In this document: positions 16,662 through 26,317 of the stretch, one piece after another
Layout: the number at the start of each line of letters is the position of its first letter
Position numbering within the stretch: the first letter of the stretch is position 1
Assembly: GCA_963763325.1 (NCBI GenBank)
Contig: CAVXOL010000014.1
Location: forward strand, 1 to 64,000
Length of the DNA: 64,000 nt
Origin: JBBECJ01 sp963763325
GTDB lineage: Bacteria > Chloroflexota > Chloroflexia > Thermomicrobiales > CFX8
Direction of reading: 5' to 3'
Position numbers and translations under genes: made by a program
Notes under the pieces: generated by a model
Seen by the model: only the letters and a program-made list of their open reading frames with translations
Told to the model about the DNA's origin: nothing
Databases searched by the model: none

Positions 16662-19065
16662 CTACGTAGCGTCAAGGAGATGGTGGCGGGCGGCGTAGGT
16701 CGCTGCGGCCGTGCGCGAGTCGACGCCGAGCTTGTTGAGGATGCTGCGAACATGGGTGGTGACGGTGCGATAGCTGATGAACAGCTGCTCGGCGATCTCA
16801 CGATCCGACTGGCCCTCGACGAGCAGCCGCAGGACATCCAGTTCGCGTGGGGAAAGGACGCTCGAACTGACGGCCGGTACTGCGTCGGACGGCAGCGGCG
16901 AAGTGGATGCGCTCACCGCGGCGAGGATCGCGTGAGTCTCGGCGATCGCGTCGTCGAGCGAGAGCGACTGACCCTCCGCGAAGGCGCGCTCATACACCGC
17001 CGGCGTCAGCGCGGCTCGGGTCACCTCCAGCGCACGATCATGCTGGTGACCGAAGCTGAACAGGGCCCAACCGAGTCGTTCCGAGATCGTCGCCACGGCG
17101 CCAAGCAGGCGCGCCGCCAGCAGCGGCTGCCCGGCTGCCGCGGCCACGCCGGCGAACCCGGACAGCGCGTCGGCCATCCACATTGGGTGGTTGAGCTGCC
17201 TCGCCGGCAGCCAGGCTCTCGGTGTACAGATACGCGGCACGCTCGTAGTTTCCGCGCTCGATCTCCACCTGCGCGACCGCACAGCGGACGTGCCAGTGCA
17301 GATGGTGTCCATCGGGGCACAGTGCCAGTGCCTCCTCCGCCAGCATGGCAGCACGCTCGAGGTCGCCTCGGCGATAGGCAAGATACCCCAGATTCGACGA
17401 GCGTGAAGGTGACGAGGTCGTTGCTCTGGCCACGGGCGCCGGCCAGCACCTCCTCGTACAGCTGAGTTGCCCGTGCATCATCCCCCTCGGACTCGGCGAT
17501 AATGGCGAGGCCGGTCAGCGCTTCCAGGACGCCGAGCTCATCATGCAGCTCACCCCACAGCGCCCGGCTCACCTCGTTGTGCACCATCGCCCGGGAGTCG
17601 TCGCCTCGATGCACCGCGAGCCGGCCAGCAGCGAAGTGCGCGCGCGGCTCGCAGATGGATGGGGGTCAGTTCGCTACCGGCGAGCGCCCGCTCCAGCCAG
17701 TTCATCCCTTCGCCCAGGTGACCCAGCTGAAACCAGAACCACCCCAGGGCGGACGCCAGGCGCAACGCCGGCTCAGTCGCGTGCGTGTCGAGCAGCCAGG
17801 TGAGTGCTGCCCGCAGGTTGTCCTGCTCAGCCTCCAACTGTCCCAGCCCACGCAGCGATCTCGTGCATCCCGATGCCGGGACGCGTCGCCCAGCGATGGA
17901 GGTGGCGTTCCCCGGAGGCTTCTACCTCGCCGAGATTGGGATGCCCCTCTTCCGCAAGCGTCAGGTAGAGCATCGCATGGCGTGCATGGATGACGACTGC
18001 TTCCCCACTGCGTTCAAGCTGCTCGACGGCGTATTCGCGAATCGTTTCCAGCATCCCGAAGCGCGTGGAGCCATCCGGCTGGGTGCTCTGCCAAACGAGG
18101 CTATGGTCGACCAGCACGCTGAGTCCGGTCAGGATATCGAGCCCGTCACCACAGATCGCCTCAGCCGCGTCCAGCGTCCAGCCACCGGCGAAGACGGACA
18201 GCCGGCGCAACAGGCGCGCCTCGTCCGCTCCGAGCAGATCAATGCTCCAGGCGATCGTGTCGCGCAGCGTCTGCTGCCGTGATGGAGCGTCGCGTGGGCC
18301 ACCCACTAACAGGCGAAGTCGCTGCTCCAGTTGCGCCAGCAGGGCACGTAGTGACAGCACGCGCACGCGTGCGGCGGCTAGTTCCAGTGCGAGTGGCAGA
18401 CCGTCCACCCGTGCGCAGATGGCGGCGATCGTCGCTGCGTTCGCCTCAGTTAGCGCAAAATCAGACCTGGAGGCGCGCGCACGCTCGACGAACAGCCGGA
18501 TGGACGCGATCTCTGTGAGCCGGTCGATTGCCGGCAGTCGCTCGGCGTCAGCCAGCGCCAGCGGCTCGACCATGACGCTATGCTCGCCGGAGAGGCGTAG
18601 AACGGCGCGGCTAGTGACGAGGACGGTCAGCCGTGGGCAGGCTTCCAGCAGATCGCTGATCAGCGATGCGGCGTCGAGCACCTGCTCGAAGTTGTCCAGC
18701 AGCAGCAGCATACGCCGCTGACCGATCGCGCTCGCGATGCTGTCTGCGATCGGCCCGCGGCCGGCTTCGCGCACGTCGAGCGCCTGGGCAATCGCGGCGG
18801 GGACGAGGCCAGGGTCACGGATGGACGCCAGCGCCACGGAGACGACGCCATCTGGAAAGGTCCCCGTAACCCGCTCGGTGACCGCCACGGCAAGCCGTGT
18901 CTTCCCAACGCCTCCTGGACCGGTCAGCGTGACCAGCGCCACGTCGTCACGGACGAGGAGCGTGGTGAGCGCGGTAAGGTCGCGGTCACGACCGAACAGG
19001 GCAGTGCGTGCGATGGGCAAGCGCACGACGGATGGTGGATGATCGGACGGCGGGTTCGTCACCAT
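16662..19065 (-). CDS. LuxR-family large ATPase regulator 1 (NB-ARC/TPR/HTH), frames joined
   Basis: Transcription activator of about 800 residues. GRDRDLTALTTLLVRDD leads to Walker A (GPGGVGKTRLAVAV) and Walker B (RMLLLLDNFEQVLD). CARVDGLPLALELAAARVRV and LRDTIAWSIDLL are the usual ATPase tail, and a TPR-like helical region follows (LAYRRGDLERAAMLAEEALA). The C-terminus is a LuxR helix-turn-helix (LSPRELDVLRLLVEGQSDRE). Shifts near 17840, 17640, 17400 and 17200 break the TPR part. The known mechanism in this family is ATP and ligand binding driving oligomerisation and promoter activation. It shares its architecture with 50058-52374. Confidence 0.88.
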
Positions 19066-19385
19066 GGCGCCGACCTTTTCAGCAGTCCGGATGCGATAGC
19101 GTCATCATGCGGGACGGCCCCACCAGCGTCAACCCTGTCCATGAACGCGGCATCGGGATGACGACCGCCGTATATCCAGCGACACTGAACGGGCGCGTGG
19201 AGGCAATTCCGGCCAACATGTCGGGCAGGCGATGGTCATTCACCTGAATCGGCGTCCCGATCGGACGATGATTGGCGTCCAAATGGACGTATACTCTCCC
19301 CACACAGGTCAACTGGTTCGGTCTCGCTGCTGTTGTCGCTCGCGCAGGGCACCTTCGCCCGCCGAGTACATCCAAGGGGGTTACC
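19066..19385. other. Divergent intergenic region, LuxR regulator 1 / alpha-beta hydrolase
   Basis: 320 bases between two divergent starts. Only the hydrolase ribosome site (AAGGGGG before 19386) is evident. No gene, repeat or clear operator is seen, though the regulator may act here. Confidence 0.4.
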
Positions 19386-20361
19386 ATGAACACCAACCAG
19401 TCTCCGTCGCTCAACTATCTGGACTACACCGGCCGCGACGACGTCCTCACCGGCGGCGTGAAGCTCATCCCGATCGACACGCCCAAGGGCACCTTCCACG
19501 TCTGGACCAAGCGAGTCGGCAACGCGCCAACCATGAAGCTCCTCCTCCTGCACGGCGGACCCGCCGCAACCCACGAGTATTTCGAGTCGTGTGACAGCTT
19601 CCTCCCGGCCGCCGGAATCGAGTACTACTACTACGACCAGCTCGGCTCGGCCTACAGCGATCAGCCCGACGATCCGGATCTCTGGGAACTGCCGCGCTTC
19701 GTCGAGGAGGTCGAGCAGGTCCGCCAGGCGCTGGGCCTCGACCGGGAGAACTTCTTTCTGCTCGGCCACTCCTGGGGCGGCATCCTCGCGATCGAGTATG
19801 CGCTCAAGTACCAGCAACACCTCAAGGGCCTCGTCATCTCCAACATGATGGCCAGCATCCCGGCCTACAACGCCTACGCGCAGAATGCACTGATGCCCGG
19901 CATGGACCAGGCCGCGCTGGCCGAGATCCAGGGCTACGAAGCGGCCGGCGACTTCGAGAACCCACGCTACATGGAGTTGCTGCTGGAACATCACTACGTC
20001 CACCACGTCCTGCGGATGCCCGTTGAAGCCTGGCCGGACCCGGTCAACCGTGCCTTCGCCCACCTCAACCCATCCATCTACGTCCCGATGCAGGGGCCGA
20101 GCGAACTCGGCGCCAGTGGCAAGCTCATCGACTGGGATCGCACCAGCCGACCTTGGCCGGATCGAGGTCCCGACGCTGGCCATCGGCGCACAGCACGACA
20201 CGATGGACCCCGAGCACATGGCCTGGATCGCCGGCGCCGTCCAGCGCGGACGCTCGTTACACTGCCCCAACGGCAGCCACATGACGATGTATGACGACCA
20301 GGAGGTCTACTTCCGCGGCCTCATCGACTTCGTTCACGATGTCGACGCAGGCAACTTCTAA
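19386..20361 (+). CDS. pip: Alpha/beta hydrolase, proline iminopeptidase type (one frameshift)
   Basis: About 325 residues. LLLLHGGPAATHEYF gives the HGGP oxyanion motif of the prolyl-aminopeptidase (S33) subfamily, FLLGHSWGGILAIEYA the nucleophile elbow with catalytic Ser, and VPTLAIGAQHDTMDPEH with NGSHMTMYDD the Asp and His. Members cleave N-terminal proline or related amides, and the HGGP plus GHSWGG pair is specific to them. A shift near 20150 is repaired by removing one A, giving DWDRTADLGRIEVPTL. ATG 19386 has a strong upstream site. It is divergent from LuxR regulator 1. Confidence 0.85.
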
Positions 20362-20431
20362 GCGCTGGTCCACGGTCGAACTTGCGGCTGGAAGAACAGC
20401 TTCCATCGCTGCGGCCCATTGGAGGACGACG

Positions 20432-20929
20432 TTGGAAACCCTGACCGGGATTGTCATCGCGCTTGGTGCCTGCGGTGCCGTGTTCGCGGTCATGGCCTGC
20501 CTCTGGTACCTGTCGTATCGACGGCAGGAAAGCCGGCGAAAGGCATACCTCACCCAGCTCAAGCAGGAGCGACCCGACGACACCCGCGCTCAGTTCATCG
20601 ACTGGTTCGTCGCGCGCGGGGTGCGTGCATCGGTCGCCGGAGCGGTCCACGATTACGTGCAGCAACGCTGTCCCGTGCCGGACGTCCCGCTCCATCCCGA
20701 CGACCCACTGGAACGCGTCTCAGGCATCGTCGTCCACGAGGAGATCGACGACATCCTCCATGCGCTGGGCTACCCTGAGCTGCAAGACAGCGAATGGGAC
20801 GCCCTCGACTGGGATGCGCTCGGCCTGCCGCCCCCATCCGAGCCGGATGCGCCAATCGCCGCGCTCGTGTATCTGGTCGACGCACTGCATGACCGCAGAA
20901 TGTCCGTGCAGGATACGGCAGGCACGTAA
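20432..20929 (+). CDS. Unknown membrane-anchored acidic protein
   Basis: 165 residues, intact; I do not recognise it. TTG 20432 is the likely start because GGAGG lies six bases before it. A single helix near residues 4-26 (LTGIVIALGACGAVFAVMAC) is followed by a basic stop-transfer stretch (YRRQESRRKAYL). The soluble part is strongly acidic, with VHEEIDDILHALGYPELQDS and DALDWDALGLPPPSEPD. It begins 70 bases behind the hydrolase on the same strand and could share its transcript. Confidence 0.65.
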   Translation: METLTGIVIALGACGAVFAVMACLWYLSYRRQESRRKAYLTQLKQERPDDTRAQFIDWFVARGVRASVAGAVHDYVQQRCPVPDVPLHPDDPLERVSGIVVHEEIDDILHALGYPELQDSEWDALDWDALGLPPPSEPDAPIAALVYLVDALHDRRMSVQDTAGT

Positions 20930-21020
20930 ACGACGATCCCGCACAGGAACTCCGACCGGGCCGGCCACGCCCCATGCGGATGTGAACGGTTCGGTCTCTC
21001 CGTCACCGTACTCCAACGCT

Positions 21021-21330
21021 GTCAACTGGCTCATCCAATGAGCTTGATCCACTTGAGCCACACGGATCGTCAAAGGCTCTCGCTGACAGACGGTGAATGC
21101 CTTTACCCCGTTACCATCTTCGGACACATTCACCCCGCACACCTTGGCCGCCTTGGCCATCTTGGCCGCCTTACTCAACTGGCTCAAGTGGCTCAACTCA
21201 ACTGGCTCACTTCAACTCGCTCACACAATGAGCATGATCAACTTGAGTCCACTCGACTCACGCTCATCAATGAGCCTGAACGCCTTGAGCACCTTGAGCA
21301 CCTTGATGCCTTTACCCCTTTACCCACTGT
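21021..21330. repeat. Low-complexity spacer with three copies of a 26-base unit and short tandem words
   Basis: Three diverged copies of a unit of the form CAATGAGCnTGAtCnACTTG followed by AGyCAC start at 21036, 21226 and 21268. Between them are 9-base runs based on CCTTGGCCG (about 21140-21175) and CTCAACTGG (about 21175-21215), and CTTGAGCAC repeated at about 21283-21305. No gene overlaps it, and the open frames crossing it are repeat artefacts. The whole 20930-21573 spacer is otherwise empty. Confidence 0.7.
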
Positions 21331-21573
21331 GGCACACATTTCCGCCCTCGAACCGTTCGAATGAGTAGAAGCACCAGCCATCACCCAGTCCGGGCATGAG
21401 CCGGTCCCAATGATCGCTGCCGACGAACCTGACTCCCCGATGAGCCGCCGTACCTGCTACGATCACGCACACACGCCAATCGACTCTTGCCCTCGTTGAA
21501 GTGGATGGCTTCCCGAACAACAGCACCGGCTGATGGCTGATAGCTGACAGCTAACGTACGGAGATGAACGACA

Positions 21574-22986
21574 ATGGACCTGCGATACACAGCGGAGGAT
21601 GAGGCGTTTCGCGCCCAGGTGCGCGCCTGGCTCGCGGAGCACGCGCCGCGTGAACCGTTACGGACGACCGAAGCGAAGAAAGCGTGGCACCGCAAGCTCT
21701 ACGAGGCCGGCTACCTCGGGATGGGCTGGCCGAAGGCGTATGGCGGGCGCGAGGCGCGGCCGGTCGAGCAGGCAATCGTCATCGAGGAGATGGCGCGGGC
21801 CAACGCTCCCGGCTCGATCAACTGGGCCGGACTCGGCCTCGTCGGGCCGACCCTCATCCACCACGGCAGCGACGCCCAGCGCGAGCGCTATCTCCGCGAC
21901 ATCCTGCTCGGCAACGAGGTCTGGTGCCAGCTCTACTCGGAACCCAACGCCGGGTCCGACCTGGCCTCACTCCAGTGCCGCGCCGAGATCGACGGCGACG
22001 AGTTCGTCGTCAACGGCCAGAAGATCTGGACCAGCACCGCCACCGAAGCCGACATGGGCATCCTGCTCGTCCGCACCGACCGCGACGCCCCAAAGCACCA
22101 GGGCATCTCCTACCTCATCGTCGACATGCACCAGCCCGGCATCGAGGTCCGCCCGCTCCGGCAGGTCACCGGCATCGCCGACGAGTTCGCCGAGGTCTTC
22201 TTCAGCGATGTCCGCGTCCCGGCCGACAACCTGATCGGCGAGCTCAACGCCGGCTGGACGATCGCCCAGACCACCCTCTCCTACGAGCGCGGCGGCGACA
22301 CGATGGGCATCGTCGCCCGCTCACAGGAGTCGTTCGAGCGCCTGCTGCAGATCGTCACGACCCCACGCCGCGACGGCACCCGCCAGATCGACGACCCAAT
22401 CGTCCGCCAGAAGCTCGGCCAGATCAAAGCCGAGATCGAGGTCCTGCGCTACGCATCGCTCCGGCTCCTCTCCGCCGCCGAGAAGGGCAACCCGCTCGGC
22501 CCCGAATCAGCCATCTCGAAGCTGCACTACTCGGAGATGGACAAGCGCGTCAACACCCTGATGATGGAGATCCTCGGCCCCTACGGCCAGCTCACCAACG
22601 GCGCCCCGCCCGAATACGCCTTCGCCCCCAACACCCACGACGACCCGCACGACACCTGGCCCTACCAGTACCTGCACCCCTTCGCCGAAACCATCTACGC
22701 CGGCTCCTCCCAGATCCAGAAGAACATCATCGGCGAACGCGTCCTCGGCCTCCCCAAAGAGGTCCGCGCCGACCGGATCGCCGAGGTAACGAGTCGTGGA
22801 ACATGTGACGTAGACAAGACGGGCGGTGTTGACGAGGAACCATGCCTTTCCCCTGTCATCCTGAGCCGCAGCGAAGGATCGCCTGGCGTACGAGACAGGA
22901 GCGCGTCGAGCGGCAGACGGTGCTTGTCCCGTCCGAACCGCCATCGTCGTCAAAGCCAGGCGATCCTTCGCTGCGGCTCAGGATGA
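21574..22986 (+). CDS. Acyl-CoA dehydrogenase
   Basis: FAD enzyme introducing the alpha-beta double bond into acyl-CoA; 470 residues as read. LYSEPNAGSDLASLQCRAEI and GQKIWTSTATEADMGILLVR are the family signature regions; SYERGGDTMGIVARSQ and the C-terminal PFAETIYAGSSQIQKNIIGE with RVLGLPKE follow. In several subfamilies the base is a Glu in ETIYAGSSQIQ-type loops. The family normally stops just after VLGLPKE (about 22780). Here the frame continues for about 60 residues into a palindromic repeat, so the last part is probably not native and a stop may have been lost. The gene is convergent with the CoA-ligase operon. Confidence 0.88.
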   Translation: MDLRYTAEDEAFRAQVRAWLAEHAPREPLRTTEAKKAWHRKLYEAGYLGMGWPKAYGGREARPVEQAIVIEEMARANAPGSINWAGLGLVGPTLIHHGSDAQRERYLRDILLGNEVWCQLYSEPNAGSDLASLQCRAEIDGDEFVVNGQKIWTSTATEADMGILLVRTDRDAPKHQGISYLIVDMHQPGIEVRPLRQVTGIADEFAEVFFSDVRVPADNLIGELNAGWTIAQTTLSYERGGDTMGIVARSQESFERLLQIVTTPRRDGTRQIDDPIVRQKLGQIKAEIEVLRYASLRLLSAAEKGNPLGPESAISKLHYSEMDKRVNTLMMEILGPYGQLTNGAPPEYAFAPNTHDDPHDTWPYQYLHPFAETIYAGSSQIQKNIIGERVLGLPKEVRADRIAEVTSRGTCDVDKTGGVDEEPCLSPVILSRSEGSPGVRDRSASSGRRCLSRPNRHRRQSQAILRCGSG

Positions 22987-22988
22987 CA
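22854..22988. repeat. Dispersed-type palindromic repeat (34-bp arms)
   Basis: Perfect 34-base inverted arms at 22854-22887 and 22955-22988 (each containing TCATCCTGAGCCGCAGCGAA) enclose a 67-base loop. Repeats built on TCATCCTGAGC...GAAGGATC are known to be scattered through many bacterial genomes between convergent genes. Here it lies between two convergent operons and could form a bidirectional transcript end. Confidence 0.8.
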
Positions 22989-23035
22989 AGTCAAATTGGT
23001 GCGGTCGTCATTTGTGCGTCACGAGTCCCGCCGCC

Positions 23036-25228
23036 CTACACGACCGCCAACCCATCCACCGCCACGCATCCATCAACCCCAACCAGCACCGGATTCAGAT
23101 CCAGTTCCCGCACCTCCGGCAACTCGACCAGTAGTTGCGACACACGCGCAATGACATCCGCCACCGCACCAACATCGACAGCCACCCGCCCCCGGAACGG
23201 GCCGAGCAACGCCGCACCGCGCAACTCGCCGAGCATCGCCCGCGCCTCGTCGGCATCGACCGGCGCGAGACGGGTCGAAACATCCTGGAGCGCCTCGGCC
23301 AGGACGCCGCCGAGGCCGGCGACGACAATCGGGCCGAAGAGGGGATCGTTGCGTCCACCGACGATCAGTTCGACCAACCCGGACGCCATCCGCTCGACGC
23401 GGACGCCACGGACTCGCGCGTCCGGCGCGATGGCCGCGACTCGCTCCAGCAGCGCAGCATGTTCCGCACGAAGCTGCTCGTTCGACATAATCCACAGCGC
23501 GACGCCGCCAACCTCGGTCTTGTGGTGGATGTCGTCGGCCTCGATCTTCAAGACGACCGGGTAGCCGACCTGCTCGGCGATCGCTACTGCGTCCTCGACG
23601 CTCTCCGCCAGCCCACCAGCCGGGACCGGGACGCCATACAACCGAAGCAGCTCCTTGCTGGCCGATTCCGAAACGCCGCCAGTGCCGGTCGGCGGCAGGA
23701 GATCGAGCGCAGAAGCCCGTCGTTCAGCGTCGACGCTCGTCCCAGCCCGTACATCCCGCCGCTCCTGCCGCCAGCACGCGTAGCGACCGGCGTGGCCGAT
23801 GGCGCGGGCAGCGTTGCGAGCACCAGAGAAGTGGATGATGCCCGCGGCAGCCAGCGCGTCCGTCATCTCGTAGGCAGCGTCGATCATCGTGTTGATGAGG
23901 GCGATCGGTGTGTCGGTCCGGGCTCGGGCATCGGCCAGCCCGGCGATCATCTTGTCCCAGCCGGTCGCGTCGAGTGCGCCGGAGTTGCGGGTCGTGTCGC
24001 CCATCGCCGCGACGATGTCGACACCCGGCGTCGCCGCCAGCAGCGTCGCGACGTTGCTGTAGATCTCGCGGTTGCCCCAGCCGGAAGCCGTGATGTCGAG
24101 CGGGTTGAGCGGGTTGGCGAACGGCGGCAGGATGCCGAGCAGCTCCTCGCGCGTCTCCGGCAGCAGGTCGGGCAGCTCGACGCCGCTGGCCGCCGCCAGA
24201 TCGGAGATCAGCCCGCACTCGCCGCCGGAGCTGGCGAAGACGCCCAGCCCCGACCCCTTCGGACGCCGGTCGGCCGAGAGCAGCTTGGCCGTCTCCATCA
24301 GCTCGTCGAGGTCGTCGACGCGGATCACACCGTACTGCCGGAAGAGCGCATCGTAGAGCTGGTCGGAGCCGGTCAGCGAGCCGGTGTGAGCGACCGCCGC
24401 CTGGCTGGCCTTCTCCGACCGGCCAAGCTTCAGCGCGACGATCGGAACGTCCCGCTCGGCCGCCTGCGCCGCAACGCGCCGGAACTTGTCAACGTCGGCG
24501 AGACCCTCGATCACGGCTGCGATCGCGCGAACCCCCGGCTCGGCCAGGAAGAAGCTCATCACATCGACCGAATCGACAACGGCCTGGTTTCCAGCCGAGA
24601 CAACGTGGGCGAGACCCAGCCCCCGGCTCGACGCCATCAGCGTCAGCGCCATGTTGCCACTCTGAGCAACCAGCCCGACCGTGCCATCCCGGCCACGACC
24701 GCCGATCGGAATCGACCAGAGCGCCGTGCCACCGAGGTAGCTCATGACGCCGAGGCAGTTCGGCCCAATCAGCGGGAACCGCTCGCCGCAGATCGCACGC
24801 AGCTCGGCCTGCAACGACTGGCCGTCCTCGCCCGCCTCGGCGAAGCCGCTGCCGAACGCGATCCCACTTCTGACACCGGCCTCGATCGCCTGCTGGACAA
24901 CGCCCGGCACCATCCGCGACGGCACCGCGATCGCGACCGCGTCGACCGGCTCCGGGATCGCGCCAAGCTCCGGATACGCCTGTAGATCGGCAATCGTGTC
25001 GTAGTTCGGGTTGACCGGGTAGATCGATCCGGCGAACCCGAACGACGTCAGCGCGTCGATCACCCTCAGCCCGTAGCCACCCTTCGGCGACGCGCCGACA
25101 ACGGCCACCGAGCGGGGATAGAAGAGCGGATACAGCGGGTGCGATGCCGCGTCATCACCGGCCAGCCGCGTCCAGTCGACGGCCGATGCCGTCGCTCCCA
25201 TAGCCGGGTTGTCCGTCATTCCCGTCAC
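23036..25228 (-). CDS. Acyl-CoA synthetase, ADP-forming type (fused alpha and beta domains)
   Basis: 730 residues, intact. A CoA-binding domain (RSVAVVGASPKGGYGLRVID), a ligase domain with the phospho-histidine region (SQAAVAHTGSLTGSDQ) and a C-terminal ATP-grasp domain (GYPVVLKIEADDIHHKTEVG) make a full acetyl-CoA synthetase (NDP-forming) or acyl-CoA ligase. In this family acyl-CoA, ADP and phosphate are converted reversibly to acid, ATP and CoA. Its GTG 25228 overlaps the enoyl-CoA hydratase stop by four bases; ATG 25219 is an alternative start. The pairing suggests ATP recovery or activation within an acyl-CoA pathway. Confidence 0.88.
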   Translation of the reverse strand: MTGMTDNPAMGATASAVDWTRLAGDDAASHPLYPLFYPRSVAVVGASPKGGYGLRVIDALTSFGFAGSIYPVNPNYDTIADLQAYPELGAIPEPVDAVAIAVPSRMVPGVVQQAIEAGVRSGIAFGSGFAEAGEDGQSLQAELRAICGERFPLIGPNCLGVMSYLGGTALWSIPIGGRGRDGTVGLVAQSGNMALTLMASSRGLGLAHVVSAGNQAVVDSVDVMSFFLAEPGVRAIAAVIEGLADVDKFRRVAAQAAERDVPIVALKLGRSEKASQAAVAHTGSLTGSDQLYDALFRQYGVIRVDDLDELMETAKLLSADRRPKGSGLGVFASSGGECGLISDLAAASGVELPDLLPETREELLGILPPFANPLNPLDITASGWGNREIYSNVATLLAATPGVDIVAAMGDTTRNSGALDATGWDKMIAGLADARARTDTPIALINTMIDAAYEMTDALAAAGIIHFSGARNAARAIGHAGRYACWRQERRDVRAGTSVDAERRASALDLLPPTGTGGVSESASKELLRLYGVPVPAGGLAESVEDAVAIAEQVGYPVVLKIEADDIHHKTEVGGVALWIMSNEQLRAEHAALLERVAAIAPDARVRGVRVERMASGLVELIVGGRNDPLFGPIVVAGLGGVLAEALQDVSTRLAPVDADEARAMLGELRGAALLGPFRGRVAVDVGAVADVIARVSQLLVELPEVRELDLNPVLVGVDGCVAVDGLAVV

Positions 25229-26013
25229 CGGCCCTGGAAGTTGGCTTCACGCCGTTCGATCGTCGCGGCCAGCCCCTCTTTGGCGTCCTCGGTCTTGCCA
25301 CAGATGTTCCCGGCGATGCGCTCGTTGCGCAGCGCGTCCTCGATGCTGAGGAACGCGTTCTGGCGAATGTTCTCCTTCGACAGACCAATCGCGACCGTCG
25401 GCCCCTTTGCCAGTCGTCCGGCCAGTTCCAGCGCCGTCGACATCAGTTCCTCCGGCTCGACCAGCGCGTTGAGCAGGCCAATCCGGTTGGCTTCGTCGGC
25501 CTCGATGATACGCCCGGTGTAGATCATCTCCATCGCCCTCGCCTCACCGATCAGGCGCGGCAGCAGGAACGAACCGCCGGCGTCCGGGCAGTAGCCGAGC
25601 TTGATGTAGGCCTGGCCGAAGCGCGCCTTCGTCGAAGCGACCCGCAGGTCGGACGCCAGCGTGATGTCGCAGCCCGCCCCAACCGCGACGCCGTTGACAG
25701 CGGCGACGACCGGCTTCGGCAGGCGGTAGATGCGCATGATCAGCGCGTGGGCCAGGTCGATCCAGCCGGCCGACGGCTCGTCACTTTCCGAGGCGCCGCT
25801 GCCCCACTCCTTGACATCCGCCCCGGCTGAGAATCCGCGCCCCGCGCCAGTGATCACCAGGCTCCGCACGCTCGGGTCAAACCTGGCGCGCTCGACCGCC
25901 TGGTTCAACTCGATCAGATGCGGACGGTTGAGCGCGTTCAGCGCATCGGGCCGGTTCAGCGTGATGATGCCGACACCGTCCTGCTGCTCCCACAGGATGT
26001 TCTGGTATTCCAT
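25225..26013 (-). CDS. Enoyl-CoA hydratase/isomerase family, PaaG-like
   Basis: 262 residues, intact. The crotonase oxyanion segments are ITGAGRGFSAGADVKEWG and AAVNGVAVGAGCDITLASD. At the site of the first hydratase Glu the sequence reads QAYIKLGYCPDAGGSFLLPR. This has Asp before AGGS and lacks the usual Glu, as in PaaG-type 1,2-epoxyphenylacetyl-CoA isomerases rather than classic hydratases. An isomerase acting on aromatic or unsaturated acyl-CoA is therefore favoured, with moderate confidence. It is the first gene of a two-gene operon with the CoA ligase. Confidence 0.85.
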   Translation of the reverse strand: MEYQNILWEQQDGVGIITLNRPDALNALNRPHLIELNQAVERARFDPSVRSLVITGAGRGFSAGADVKEWGSGASESDEPSAGWIDLAHALIMRIYRLPKPVVAAVNGVAVGAGCDITLASDLRVASTKARFGQAYIKLGYCPDAGGSFLLPRLIGEARAMEMIYTGRIIEADEANRIGLLNALVEPEELMSTALELAGRLAKGPTVAIGLSKENIRQNAFLSIEDALRNERIAGNICGKTEDAKEGLAATIERREANFQGR

Positions 26014-26317
26014 TCGACTCCCTCATTTCTTCGCTCGACCGTCCGGTAACGCGCCGGCCTCTTGCTGGGTCGTTCGTCACAAATCATGCGGCACGATCGC
26101 TCGCCGATCGCGACGCGGTCTCACGTTGGCAGGCGACGCTGCGGGACGATAACGCCAGCACTGGCCATCGGTCAAGAACCGCCAGCAAACGCCGCTGGCA
26201 GCAGAGTTGCAAGTGAGCAAGGCGGTAGCCTGGCCGGGATGCTGGTCGATGGTGCGGCGGACCCAGCAGTTCGGCGGCAGGCGATCTCGTCACGACGGAT
26301 AGATAGGGTGTCACTCG
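26014..26317. other. Intergenic region with no recognised content
   Basis: 304 bases between the divergent isomerase and methyltransferase-like genes. No convincing hairpin, ORF or repeat is seen; promoters for both should be here. Confidence 0.4.

Noticed and set aside
21041..21364. Leu/Thr/His-rich open frames in the repeat block
   Set aside because: They arise from the repeated words and have no ribosome site or domain.
23135..24985. 616-codon plus-strand open frame
   Set aside because: It is the antisense shadow of the acyl-CoA ligase gene; the amino acid composition is Arg/Asp/Gly-rich and no domain is readable, while the minus strand encodes a full ligase.
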